36,847 bases of DNA from JAGQUL01 sp038212015 (GTDB lineage Bacteria > Actinomycetota > Thermoleophilia > Gaiellales > SKUG01). A model generated the notes under the pieces. The model had not been told where the DNA came from, did not search any database, and saw nothing but the letters and a program-made list of their open reading frames with translations. Positions 1 to 7,436 of this stretch are shown here, in pieces. The DNA is taken from positions 1 to 36,847 of the forward strand of contig JBBQUY010000029.1 of NCBI GenBank assembly GCA_038212015.1, given 5' to 3'. Every line of letters begins with the position of its first letter. The stretch's first letter is position 1. The position numbers and the translations under genes are program-made.

Positions 1-179
1 TGTTCCAGGTCCGCGCCGACCCAGCCCGCTCCGCCGACCGCCTCGCATGCCTCGCGGGCGCGCACACCCTCGCGCGCGTGGAACAGGACCCGCCAGCCAT
101 CGGCGACGAGCGCCTCGGCGATCGCACGCCCCACTCGACGAGCGGATCCGGTCACGACGGCTGTTCGAAGTTCAGTCAC
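1..179 (-). CDS. Short-chain dehydrogenase/reductase, N-terminal part only
   Basis: The gene reads leftward off the window edge, so only about 59 residues are visible. They begin VTELRTAVVTGSARRVGRAI, which is a first beta strand followed by the TGxxxxxG cofactor loop of the SDR (Rossmann) family. The next helix and strand (ALVADGWRVLFHAR) end in an Arg typical of NADP-preferring SDRs. The TGSARRVG form resembles pteridine-reductase-type SDRs, but the substrate cannot be read from this part. The GTG start is chosen because the ATG 9 nt upstream is followed by an in-frame stop after three codons. It is divergent from the C39-like gene across a 50-bp gap. Family assignment is secure; the specific reaction is unknown. 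Confidence 0.8.
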   Translation of the reverse strand, partial: MTELRTAVVTGSARRVGRAIAEALVADGWRVLFHAREGVRAREACEAVGGAGWVGADLE

Positions 180-194
180 GTCGCCATACTGCCA

Positions 195-223
195 TTGACG
201 CGGCCACCGAGTGGCCGCATTGT
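195..223 (+). promoter_or_regulatory. Promoter of the C39-like gene (leaderless type)
   Basis: A -35 TTGACG (195-200) and a -10-like CATTGT (218-223) are separated by 17 nt. The -10 ends exactly 6 nt before the ATG at 230, so transcription would begin at or next to the start codon. The same -10/6 nt/ATG layout recurs at several genes in this window. Confidence 0.5.
200..218. promoter_or_regulatory. Perfect inverted repeat between divergent genes
   Basis: GCGGCCAC (200-207), a 3-nt spacer, and GTGGCCGC (211-218) form a perfect 8-bp inverted repeat. It fills the spacer of the promoter at 195-223 and lies between the divergent SDR and C39-like genes. This position suits an operator acting on both genes. 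The regulator is unknown. Confidence 0.4.
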
Positions 224-229
224 GGAGGC

Positions 230-904
230 ATGGCAGGCGGATCCCCCACGCACCAGCAGCAGCAGCGCCCCGATTCGGGCGGCGGCTGGTTCGCGCGCAA
301 GGCCAAGGAATTTCTGCTCGGCACCCCGGTCGAGCTCGCCGATCCCGCGAAGATCCACATCACGCAGGTCGAGGACGAGGTCTACAACGCCACGTCCACC
401 TACGCGTCAGCGAACTGTGGCCCGGCGTCCGTGATCATGGCGATCCGCCTGGTGAATCGTCCCGTGCCGGGCGAGGAGCGCGGCCTCACGGGCGAGGCGC
501 TCATGCTCCACGTGCGCGCGCTGGCCACTGGCGGGTCCACCGACCGCTGGCGCGGCACGCACAACCTGCACCTGCAGTACGTGCTCAAGCAGGCCGGATG
601 CGCGTGGACGATCCTCGAGGACGTGCGCGACATGCTCAGGCGCGTTCGTGAGGACGGGCAGCCCGTGATCATGGCGGGCAACCCTGCCGTGCCGACGACG
701 TACACCGCACGCTTTCCCTACTACGACATCCGCCGCTACGACAACGGCCACTGGATCGTCGTCAGCCGCTTCGTCCCCGAACGCGGCACCTACATCGTCA
801 ACGATCCGCAGTCGACGATCGGTCCCGTCGAGGTGACCGCACAGGAGCTCGTCGCGTTCGACTCCAAGGACGGCGGCTTCGGCATCGCCGTTCGCCCAGC
901 CTGA
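230..904 (+). CDS. C39-like (papain-fold) cysteine peptidase domain protein
   Basis: The 224-residue product matches the C39-like peptidase fold (Peptidase_C39_2 type). The motif ANCGPASVIMAI holds the likely nucleophile Cys63. DNGHWIVV supplies His174, and VNDPQ at about 190-194 supplies the third polar residue (Asn191/Asp192). A Gln-rich stretch lies at residues 9-12. There is no signal peptide or membrane segment, so the protein is probably cytoplasmic or exported by an unusual route. The ATG at 230 is preferred over upstream in-frame starts because those run through the divergent promoter region, and because a -10 element lies 6 nt before it. GGAGG at 224-228 is too close to act as a normal ribosome binding site. 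Its stop is 7 bp from the convergent 5'-nucleotidase gene. Substrate is unknown. Confidence 0.72.
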   Translation: MAGGSPTHQQQQRPDSGGGWFARKAKEFLLGTPVELADPAKIHITQVEDEVYNATSTYASANCGPASVIMAIRLVNRPVPGEERGLTGEALMLHVRALATGGSTDRWRGTHNLHLQYVLKQAGCAWTILEDVRDMLRRVREDGQPVIMAGNPAVPTTYTARFPYYDIRRYDNGHWIVVSRFVPERGTYIVNDPQSTIGPVEVTAQELVAFDSKDGGFGIAVRPA

Positions 905-911
905 CCGACGG

Positions 912-2786
912 TCAGTGGCCTGCCGGCATCTCGCCGGCGACGAGCACGATCCGGCCCGGGGGCTCGGTCGGGATCTTGCCGCCCGATGACAGGTACGTCG
1001 CGAGCGAGTCGATGTCCACGCCGTGGTCGGTCTTCTTCTTCGCCTTGGCGAGCGTCGTGAATCCGTCGCCGCCGTCGGCGATGAACGAGTTCGCCGCGAC
1101 CGTGTAGGTGCGCGCCGGATCCAGCTCGGAGCCGTCGGCCATGACGACCTTCACGATCCGCTGGCCGACCGGCTTGGTCATGTCCACGTGCACGGTCATG
1201 CCCGAGACCTGCAGCACCTTCGGCGGCGACCCGTCGGCCGGGAACTGCTGCTCGAGCGTCTCGCGCACCTGCGCGCCCGTGAGCTCGAGCTTCATGACGC
1301 GGTTGCCGAACGGCTGCACGCTGAATGCCTGACCCCACGTGAGCGGCCCGGCCTTTTCGAGGTCCTTGCGGATGCCGCCCGGGTTCATCATGCCGATGTC
1401 GGCCTTCGCCGTCGTGCGCTGCGCATCGGCGATGAGCGCGCCGAGCGAGGTCTCTCCCGCGGCGTTCGCTTCCTTCGTGAGCGGCGCGGCGAGATTGGCG
1501 ATGATCTTGCTCGTGCGGGGCGCGACGGCCTTCTCGAAGCGCGAGACGAGCGCCGCGACCTTCGGGTCAGGAGCGATGCCCGTCTCGTCGTTGATCACGA
1601 GGCGCTCGCTGCTCGAGACGACCTGCCCCGTCTTCCTGTCGACGGCCAGGTCGATCACGCCGATCGCCTTGGCGTAGTTGCCGGTGTGGATCACGGGCTT
1701 GCCCGCGATCTTCGTCGCGAACTGGTCATGCGAGTGCCCGGCGACGATCGCGTCGACCTCGGGATCGAGGCGCTTGGCGATGTCCTCGACCGGTCCGGTG
1801 ACGTTGGACGGATCCTCCTTGGAGACCGTGCCGCCCTCGTGCATCACCAGCACGATCGTCTTCACGCCCTTCGCCTGCAGCTCGGGCACGTACCTGTTCA
1901 CGCTGTCGGCGACGTCGAGCGCCTTGATGTTGGGAATGCCCTTGGCGGTCGTGACTGCCTTGAGGTCCTTCGTCACGGCACCGATGAACGCGACCTTGAC
2001 GCCGTTGACTTCCTTGATCATGTACGGCGGCAGCACGGGCTTGCCGGTCTTCGCGTGCACGACGTTGGCGGCGATCCACGGGAACGGGCTGCCGGGCCAC
2101 TTCTGCTTGCCGCGCGCGGCGGCGGTCTGCTTCGCGCCGCTGGCGGCGTCGACCGCGGCGGAGCGGCCGCGCCTGCGTCGCGTCCTCACCGGCGGCAGGC
2201 CCTGCTGCGCGCGCGCCGCCGCATACGCGTCGTCGCCGAAGATGACCCGGATCGCCTCGGCGTAGCCGCCGTCGAATTCGTGGTTGCCGAACGTCGACAG
2301 GTCCAGACCCATCGCGCCGAGCACGGCGATGGAGGAGTGGTGTCGCAGCAGCGTCGACTCCGGCGGCGCGGCACCGATGTTGTCACCTGCAGCGACGACG
2401 ACCGTGCCGTTCGGATTGCCCGCGCGCTCTCGCTGGATGTACGACGACATCGTCGCCGCCCCACCGATGGCAATGTCGCCGACCTTCGACGAGCTGTCCA
2501 CGAGCTGGCCGTGGAAATCGTTGAAGCCCACGATGCGCACGTGTGCGACGTCCGAGCCCGCAGCGCCCTGGGGCTTGTCCAGCCATGGCGTCGCCGACGC
2601 TGCCGGCGCCGACGGCAGCTGGGACGCCGGCGGCGCGAAGCCGAGGGCTGATGCGATGCTCGAGATCAGGCTCACATCCGAGTTGTCGCACGCGGATACG
2701 CTCGAGGACGGCCTCGGCGCGCCCCGTTGGCCTCGTACGGTCGCCGGTTGGGCGGGGGTGGCCGGGGCCGTGGGCGGGTCGGTCAC
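912..2786 (-). CDS. Bifunctional-type 5'-nucleotidase / 2',3'-cyclic phosphodiesterase (UshA family)
   Basis: The 624-residue protein has an N-terminal calcineurin-like metallophosphoesterase domain and a C-terminal 5'-nucleotidase domain. Metal-site motifs are visible in order: FNDFHG (Asp90, His92), GDN (134-136), GNHEFD (167-172), MHEGG (His316) and GHSHD (His351, His353). The C-terminal half has the nucleoside-binding type segments MNPGGIR, QPFGN and NSFIADGGDGF. The family hydrolyses nucleotides, usually outside the cytoplasm. Here the N-terminus from the GTG at 2786 is Pro/Ala/Ser-rich, about 80 residues long, and has no recognisable signal peptide. A very basic insertion (RTRRRRGRSA, about 201-210) interrupts the phosphoesterase domain. 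The start is divergent from the zincin-like gene with only 30 bp between them. The exact start is less certain than the function. Confidence 0.85.
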   Translation of the reverse strand: MTDPPTAPATPAQPATVRGQRGAPRPSSSVSACDNSDVSLISSIASALGFAPPASQLPSAPAASATPWLDKPQGAAGSDVAHVRIVGFNDFHGQLVDSSSKVGDIAIGGAATMSSYIQRERAGNPNGTVVVAAGDNIGAAPPESTLLRHHSSIAVLGAMGLDLSTFGNHEFDGGYAEAIRVIFGDDAYAAARAQQGLPPVRTRRRRGRSAAVDAASGAKQTAAARGKQKWPGSPFPWIAANVVHAKTGKPVLPPYMIKEVNGVKVAFIGAVTKDLKAVTTAKGIPNIKALDVADSVNRYVPELQAKGVKTIVLVMHEGGTVSKEDPSNVTGPVEDIAKRLDPEVDAIVAGHSHDQFATKIAGKPVIHTGNYAKAIGVIDLAVDRKTGQVVSSSERLVINDETGIAPDPKVAALVSRFEKAVAPRTSKIIANLAAPLTKEANAAGETSLGALIADAQRTTAKADIGMMNPGGIRKDLEKAGPLTWGQAFSVQPFGNRVMKLELTGAQVRETLEQQFPADGSPPKVLQVSGMTVHVDMTKPVGQRIVKVVMADGSELDPARTYTVAANSFIADGGDGFTTLAKAKKKTDHGVDIDSLATYLSSGGKIPTEPPGRIVLVAGEMPAGH

Positions 2787-2804
2787 GCATCGCGCACCGA
2801 TCGC

Positions 2805-2810
2805 TACGGT
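2805..2810 (+). promoter_or_regulatory. -10 element 6 nt before the ATG of the zincin-like gene
   Basis: TACGGT fits TANNNT and ends 6 nt before the ATG at 2817, predicting a leaderless mRNA. No convincing -35 is present 16-19 nt upstream. Confidence 0.4.
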
Positions 2811-2816
2811 GCTCGA

Positions 2817-4127
2817 ATGCACTTGGCCTCCCCCGCTCCCGCGCTGCAGCCCACCCGCCCGATCCTTCGTGATGCCACCACTCGCGAGTGGGTCGCGAAG
2901 ACCAAGGTCGGTGGCGACGAGCTCGGTTCCGTCGCCGCCCGCGCGCTCCAGTTCTCCCTCGAGGGCGACGGCGTGCCGTCGACGCGGCGCCTCGTGCCGC
3001 AGACCGAAGCGGCTGCGAAGCTGCTGTCGGGTCCCCAGGGTGCGGCCGTGGAGCAGGCCCTGCGCGGCATCGTCGCGACGACCGACGCACACGAAGGCAC
3101 GACCTCCATCGCCGGCATCAGCCTTGCGCGTGGTGAGCGCGACTTCGCGGTGAACTCTGCACTGACGTGGCTTGAGCGCGGTGACGTGAAGGGCTGGAAT
3201 CCGCGCGGCGGCGCGGCCGCGAAGGAGGCGCTCGGCGAGGCGCTCGACGGTGGCCGCCAGATCGCGAAGATGGCAGTCGCCCAGGCCCCCGGCTGGGTCA
3301 ACCTCGGACCGTTCGCCACGCGTCAGCTGCTGCGACTCGCGGGCTCTGATTCCACGACGACGGCCGACGCGACGATGGGCGCGTGGATCGCGACGCTCGC
3401 CGCCCACGAGCCGCACCACACGATCACGCCGCCGCGAACCGGCGACATCATCAAGTCGAAGTTCCTCCAGGAACCGCTGCCGAAGGAGCTCGAGAAGATC
3501 CAGAAGGAGGATCCCTTCTCGACGCTCAAGCCGCTCAACTGGATCGAGGAAGGCACCGCCGACGTGCTCTCGTCCTGGGCGGGCGTGCTCCCGGCGACCG
3601 CCGCGAAGATGGGCGTGCCGTCGCTTGCGACGCTGCCCGAGCCGGCGATGCCCGAGGACTTCGACGTGATCATGGCGCTGCAGTCCGCGAGTGGACGCGG
3701 CGGTCGCTTCACCCCCGACGAGCGCGTCCTGGTCGACGCCCACATCGAGAAGACGTTCGGCACGCCCGCACGGTCCGACCTCGACCGGATGCAGATGGTC
3801 GTGATGCCGCTCACCGGCATGCGCAACTATCCGCTGCACGTCACGGCGCTGCACGCGCTGCTCGACCTGGGTGGCCTCGACTCGACCAACCCCGAGCACG
3901 CCCCGAAGGCAGCGGAGCTGTTGCAGGGCGCGCGACTGACGCACGTGCCGGGACGCATCGCCGAGGCGATCATCGAGCAGCAGGGCATCGACCCGTCGCT
4001 CCGCGAGGAGTTGCGCACGCAGGTCCGGGACCTGGGCGCGCACCTGAATGGAGCGCCGGACGAGGCGGCCGTGACGGCTGCGCTCACCGAGATCACGACG
4101 CTCGTCGAGTCCGCGCGACCTGCCTGA
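2817..4127 (+). CDS. Putative zinc metallopeptidase (HExxH gluzincin-like), unnamed family
   Basis: I do not recognise this 436-residue protein as a named family. It carries AAHEPHHTI, a HExxH zincin motif (His197, Glu198, His201). Some 44 residues later comes WIEEGTADV (residues 242-250). Its ExxAD arrangement (Glu245, Asp249) matches the third-ligand region of gluzincins. The spacing is longer than in thermolysin and closer to that of M48-type enzymes. The rest is predicted helical with no signal peptide or membrane segment. A paralogue at 11078-12535 aligns over the same region and the C-terminal helical part (ALLDLGGLDST / ALLGAAGISGS), but has lost both histidines. The ATG at 2817 is chosen for its -10 element 6 nt upstream. 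Peptidase function is inferred from the motif alone. Confidence 0.6.
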   Translation: MHLASPAPALQPTRPILRDATTREWVAKTKVGGDELGSVAARALQFSLEGDGVPSTRRLVPQTEAAAKLLSGPQGAAVEQALRGIVATTDAHEGTTSIAGISLARGERDFAVNSALTWLERGDVKGWNPRGGAAAKEALGEALDGGRQIAKMAVAQAPGWVNLGPFATRQLLRLAGSDSTTTADATMGAWIATLAAHEPHHTITPPRTGDIIKSKFLQEPLPKELEKIQKEDPFSTLKPLNWIEEGTADVLSSWAGVLPATAAKMGVPSLATLPEPAMPEDFDVIMALQSASGRGGRFTPDERVLVDAHIEKTFGTPARSDLDRMQMVVMPLTGMRNYPLHVTALHALLDLGGLDSTNPEHAPKAAELLQGARLTHVPGRIAEAIIEQQGIDPSLREELRTQVRDLGAHLNGAPDEAAVTAALTEITTLVESARPA

Positions 4128-4237
4128 CCTCGCCGTCGGGGAGGTGGAAACCTCCTGAAGCGTCCGTGAAACGTCGCGACATGTGCGTTGGCGACAGGTT
4201 GCAGCGACGTTCCGCTGCCGCAGCCGTTCGCGCGTTG

Positions 4238-4243
4238 TAGTGT
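4238..4243 (+). promoter_or_regulatory. Candidate -10 element upstream of superoxide dismutase
   Basis: TAGTGT fits TANNNT and lies 67 nt before the SOD start codon, in the 183-bp gap after the zincin-like gene. No clear -35 is visible. The gene itself has a good ribosome binding site (GAGGAG) before its ATG. Confidence 0.3.
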
Positions 4244-4310
4244 CGATGCCGAGACGCGCTCCTGAGGGGGATGGCGCGTCGATCGCAGACATTCGACGAG
4301 GAGTGACGAC

Positions 4311-4952
4311 ATGGCAACTGCCACCGCATGGCCCCTGCAGGGCGGCGACATCAAGACGATCGAGTGGAAGGACTCCTGGACGTCGCTCGACGGCATCAGC
4401 GAGACCACCATGCGCAACCACTGGAAGCTCTACGAGGGCTACGTGGGCAAGTGGAAGGAGATCGAGGAGAAGCTCGGTGCCGTCGACCTGTCCAAGGCCA
4501 ACCAGATCTACAGCGACTGGCGCGCCCTCAAGACGGATCTCACGTTCGCCATCGGCGGCGTGAAGAACCACCAGCTCTACTTCGGCACGCTCGGTGGCGA
4601 CGGCTCGGCTCCGAACGGCTGGCTCGGCGACGCGATCGCGAAGCAGTGGGGCTCGTTCGACGCGTTCAAGGCCGACCTCAAGGCGACGGCCATGGCCGGT
4701 CGCGGCTGGGCATGGCTCGCCTACGACTGGGAGACCGGCAAGCTCGGCACCTACCTGGGCGACGCGCAGAACACGTTCCCGATCTGGAACGCCACGCCGA
4801 TCCTGGCGCTCGACGTGTACGAGCACGCGTACTTCGCGGACTTCGGCACCGATCGCCCCGGCTACATCGATGCATGGTTCAAGAACCTCGACTGGGCCGT
4901 CGTGACCGAGCTCGCCGAGGAGTTCGAGATCAACAAGTACCTCAATAGCTGA
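4311..4952 (+). CDS. Superoxide dismutase, Fe/Mn family
   Basis: The 213-residue protein disproportionates superoxide to peroxide and oxygen in the cytoplasm. The four metal ligands are visible: His37 (MRNHWKLYEGYV), His87 (GGVKNHQLYF), and Asp168 and His172 (LDVYEHAYF). The two-domain layout and length are normal for the family. The segment before the second ligand (DLTFAIGGVKNHQ) differs from the classical NHxLF form and marks a divergent subgroup. Whether Fe or Mn is used cannot be read here, so I give no sod letter. GAGGAG is followed by a suitable spacer to the ATG at 4311. The gene stands alone and ends at a strong hairpin shared with the convergent gene at 5050-5277. Confidence 0.93.
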   Translation: MATATAWPLQGGDIKTIEWKDSWTSLDGISETTMRNHWKLYEGYVGKWKEIEEKLGAVDLSKANQIYSDWRALKTDLTFAIGGVKNHQLYFGTLGGDGSAPNGWLGDAIAKQWGSFDAFKADLKATAMAGRGWAWLAYDWETGKLGTYLGDAQNTFPIWNATPILALDVYEHAYFADFGTDRPGYIDAWFKNLDWAVVTELAEEFEINKYLNS

Positions 4953-4979
4953 GCCGCACGGCACAGTCATCGAGTTCGA

Positions 4980-5020
4980 CGAGGGCGGTGGTCACCTGCA
5001 TGCAGGTGGCGCCGCCCTCG
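4980..5020. terminator. Bidirectional stem-loop between convergent genes
   Basis: The outer arms CGAGGGCGG (4980-4988) and CCGCCCTCG (5012-5020) enclose an inner palindrome CACCTGCATGCAGGTG (4993-5008). There is no U-tract. The position, between the SOD stop and the stop of the small minus-strand gene, suits a shared terminator. Confidence 0.65.
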
Positions 5021-5049
5021 TCACGTCTCCAGCGCGACGTGCATGCGTC

Positions 5050-5277
5050 TCAGCGCCCGCGTCGACGCCGCAGCTCCTGCCAGCTCGGCATGACCGGAGT
5101 CGGAATGAACGCCGTACCGTGCTGGGCGATGTTGAGCGCTTCCGCGCGCGGATCGCGCTCTGCCGGCGCAAGCGTGTGGACCGGCTCCATCCGGGATACC
5201 GGCGATGCGGTGCTCGACCACCACGGCCCATCGATGACCGAGGGCGGATCGACGGGGTCCAGGGGTTCGATGCTCAT
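5050..5277 (-). CDS. Small protein of unknown function (75 aa)
   Basis: The 75-residue product, beginning MSIEPLDPVDPPSVIDGPWW, matches no family I know. It is Pro-rich, ends in a basic tail (LRRRRGR), and has no membrane segment. Support for a real gene is indirect. It ends 29 bp from a strong hairpin shared with the convergent SOD gene, its codons look like those of its neighbours, and it lies divergent to the promoter of the 5458 operon. The ribosome binding site is weak. It may be a false positive. Confidence 0.45.
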   Translation of the reverse strand: MSIEPLDPVDPPSVIDGPWWSSTASPVSRMEPVHTLAPAERDPRAEALNIAQHGTAFIPTPVMPSWQELRRRRGR

Positions 5278-5372
5278 GCGAGGTCGCTTTCGGTCGGTGC
5301 GGTGAGTGGTTCATCACCATGTGACCATGTGCTCGGCAGGAGATCTGTCGTCCAGCCCACATGCTGCGAACG

Positions 5373-5403
5373 TTGCATCATCTCGCACGCGGGAAGATAG
5401 GTT
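5373..5403 (+). promoter_or_regulatory. Promoter of the ACT-def-ureohydrolase-pgsA operon
   Basis: TTGCAT (5373-5378) and TAGGTT (5398-5403) are spaced 19 nt apart. This places the transcription start near 5410, about 48 nt before the chosen start codon of the ACT-domain gene. Confidence 0.4.
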
Positions 5404-5457
5404 GCCGGACGTCGAGAACCAATGGGGGGGCGAACGTCCGTGGAGGCACCGAGCGGC

Positions 5458-5979
5458 ATGAACCAGTACGCGATCGCTGCGATGGGCAGCGACCAGCCAG
5501 GAATCGTCGCTGCCGTGGGTGAGGCCCTGCTCGCACTTGGAGGCAACATCGACGATTCGTCGATGACGATCCTCGGCGGCCATTTCGCGATGCTGCTGGT
5601 CGTGAACGCCCCCGTCGACCGCGACGAGCTGCAGCAGTCACTCGAACCGGTCGCCACGCAGTTCAACCTGCTCCTGGAGGTGCGTACGGCCGAGCGTCAC
5701 CCGTTCAGCAACGAGAATCGCGACGACTACGTCGTGGCGGCGTACGGCCCCGACAAGCCGGGGCTCGTCTCCACGCTCTCGCGCGTGCTCGCCGACGCAC
5801 ACGCGAACATCACGGACTTCGGGAGCCGACTGGGCGCCGACCAGACATTCGCGATGTGGTTCAACGTGAGCCTCGCCGACGGCACCGACATCGACGCGCT
5901 CGGACAGGCGCTGGGCGACGCGGGACGCTCGCTCCAGCTCGACGTTCGCCTCTACCACGCCGAGGCCGACGAGCTGTGA
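5458..5979 (+). CDS. Double ACT-domain protein, GcvR-like
   Basis: The 173-residue protein consists of two ACT domains. The first starts QYAIAAMGSDQPGIVAAV and the second DYVVAAYGPDKPGLVSTL. Each begins with the beta strand and the D(Q/K)PG ligand-binding turn of the fold. This layout is that of the glycine cleavage repressor-like (GcvR) group, which senses amino acids and acts through protein partners; there is no DNA-binding domain. The ATG at 5458 has GGAGG 11 nt upstream. A GTG at 5440 and an ATG at 5422 are in-frame alternatives. Its stop overlaps the start of peptide deformylase by 4 nt, so translation is coupled. The ligand and target are unknown. Confidence 0.75.
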   Translation: MNQYAIAAMGSDQPGIVAAVGEALLALGGNIDDSSMTILGGHFAMLLVVNAPVDRDELQQSLEPVATQFNLLLEVRTAERHPFSNENRDDYVVAAYGPDKPGLVSTLSRVLADAHANITDFGSRLGADQTFAMWFNVSLADGTDIDALGQALGDAGRSLQLDVRLYHAEADEL

Positions 5980-6482
5980 TCCGCGAGGTCGTACGGTATC
6001 CCGATTCGCGGCTCAAGACCGTGTGCGAACCCGTGGGTGGCTCCGGGCCGCTCGAGGGTGCAGCCGCGCAGCTCGCGCAGGACCTGCTCGACACGATGGC
6101 GACCTACCCTGGCTGCGTCGGGATCGCGGCCCCGCAGCTCGGCGAGCTCGTGCGCATGTTCGCGATCGACGTGACCGGCCACAAGCGTGCGAAGAGCTGT
6201 CACGGCAAGCTCGTGCTCGTCGATCCCGTCGTCGTCGCACGATCCGGCAACGTGTCGATGCGCGAAGGCTGCCTGTCGATCCCCGACTTCACCGGCAACG
6301 TACGGCGAGCCGAGAAGATCACGCTGCAGGCGCGCGGCGTCGACGGCGAGACGCTCACGCTCGAATGCGACGCCTACGAAGCGCGCGTGGCGCTGCACGA
6401 GCTCGACCACCTCGACGGGCTGCTGTTCCTGGATCGGGTACGGTCGGCGAAGGACGTCTTTCCGAGGAAGCAGTACCAGTGA
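5976..6482 (+). CDS. def: Peptide deformylase
   Basis: The 168-residue enzyme removes the formyl group from the N-terminal Met of new proteins. The three hallmark motifs are intact: GIAAPQLG (49-56, the GxGxAAPQ loop), EGCLS (97-101, metal-ligand Cys99) and HELDH (141-145, metal-ligand His141 and His145, catalytic Glu142). Length is normal. The GTG start at 5976 overlaps the previous stop (GTGA), and the gene's own TGA overlaps the next GTG in the same way. This coupling decides both starts. Def is essential in bacteria, and no methionyl-tRNA formyltransferase gene is nearby. Confidence 0.95.
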   Translation: MIREVVRYPDSRLKTVCEPVGGSGPLEGAAAQLAQDLLDTMATYPGCVGIAAPQLGELVRMFAIDVTGHKRAKSCHGKLVLVDPVVVARSGNVSMREGCLSIPDFTGNVRRAEKITLQARGVDGETLTLECDAYEARVALHELDHLDGLLFLDRVRSAKDVFPRKQYQ

Positions 6483-7429
6483 GCACCCCGTCGCCCGCAG
6501 CTGTCGAGTTCGTCGTTCCCGCCGCGCACGCGGAGGAGGATCCACGAACGGTCCTGGCCGAGCTGTTCGGTGCCGACTACTCCGCACGCGCGCTCACGCC
6601 GCAGCGGTCCGACACCGCGCCCGACGTCGTGCGCCGCGCGCTCGCACGCTTCGCTCCCTACGACGCACGCTCCGGCATGGACCTCGCCGCTGGCTGGTGC
6701 GTCGCCGACCATGCCAACGCCGGCGCGATTCGTTCCGCCACGTGGGACGACGCCACTGAGCGCCTCGGCGCGCTCGCCGACCGCGTCTACGCGACGAGTC
6801 GATTCGTCGTCGGCCTCGGTGGCGATCACTCGGTGTCGTGGCCGCTCGTCGAAGCCGCTGCGCGCCGGGTGCGTGCGCAGCAGGGCCCGTCCGGCCGGCT
6901 CGGCGTGCTGCAGCTCGACGTGCACCACGACGTGCGACCGCTCGATGACGGCCCCTCCAACGGCACGCCGTTTCGCGGCCTGCTCGAATCCGGGACGATC
7001 CATCCCGACGACCTCGTGCAGGTCGGCATCCATCCGTTCGGCAATCGCCGGCATCTCGCCGAGTACTGCGACGAGCAGCGCATTCGCCGCTTTTCGCTTG
7101 CCGAAGTCGCCGAGCTCGGGCCGGAGGAGACCGCGCATGCGGCGCTTCGTGCGCTCTCCGGAACGGATGCCATCTACCTGAGCGTCGACATCGACGTGCT
7201 CGATCGGGCGTTCGCGCCGGGTACCGCGGCGGCGCTTCCTGGCGGGCTGGATCCGGCGACGTTGACCACGATCGTGGAGACCGCCTGCTCGGATCCGCGC
7301 GTGATGGGCATGGATGTGGTGGAATTCGACCCGGAGCGCGACGTCGCCGACGTCACGGCCTACGCGGTCGCGAACGTGGTGATGTCCGCGCTGTCCGCCG
7401 TCGCGCGACGCGCCGGAAGGCCGGACTGA
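6479..7429 (+). CDS. Ureohydrolase (arginase/agmatinase family)
   Basis: The 316-residue protein has the complete binuclear manganese site of the arginase fold. GGDHS holds His117, LDVHHD holds Asp147, His149 and Asp151, and SVDIDVLD holds Asp237 and Asp239. AFAPGT follows as in the family signature. These enzymes hydrolyse guanidino or formimino compounds (arginine, agmatine, guanidinobutyrate, formiminoglutamate), and the sequence alone does not pick the substrate. In the Mn loop, Val148 replaces the usual Ala. The GTG start is fixed by a 4-nt overlap with def. The 3' end is 7 bp from pgsA. The operon context (ACT sensor, Def, PgsA) does not point to a catabolic pathway. Confidence 0.85.
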   Translation: MSTPSPAAVEFVVPAAHAEEDPRTVLAELFGADYSARALTPQRSDTAPDVVRRALARFAPYDARSGMDLAAGWCVADHANAGAIRSATWDDATERLGALADRVYATSRFVVGLGGDHSVSWPLVEAAARRVRAQQGPSGRLGVLQLDVHHDVRPLDDGPSNGTPFRGLLESGTIHPDDLVQVGIHPFGNRRHLAEYCDEQRIRRFSLAEVAELGPEETAHAALRALSGTDAIYLSVDIDVLDRAFAPGTAAALPGGLDPATLTTIVETACSDPRVMGMDVVEFDPERDVADVTAYAVANVVMSALSAVARRAGRPD

Positions 7430-7436
7430 GGAACTC

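Noticed and set aside
912..4970. One very long minus-strand open frame
   Set aside because: Only 912-2786 of this frame encodes recognisable protein. The rest is the antisense of the zincin-like and SOD genes, and high GC keeps it open.
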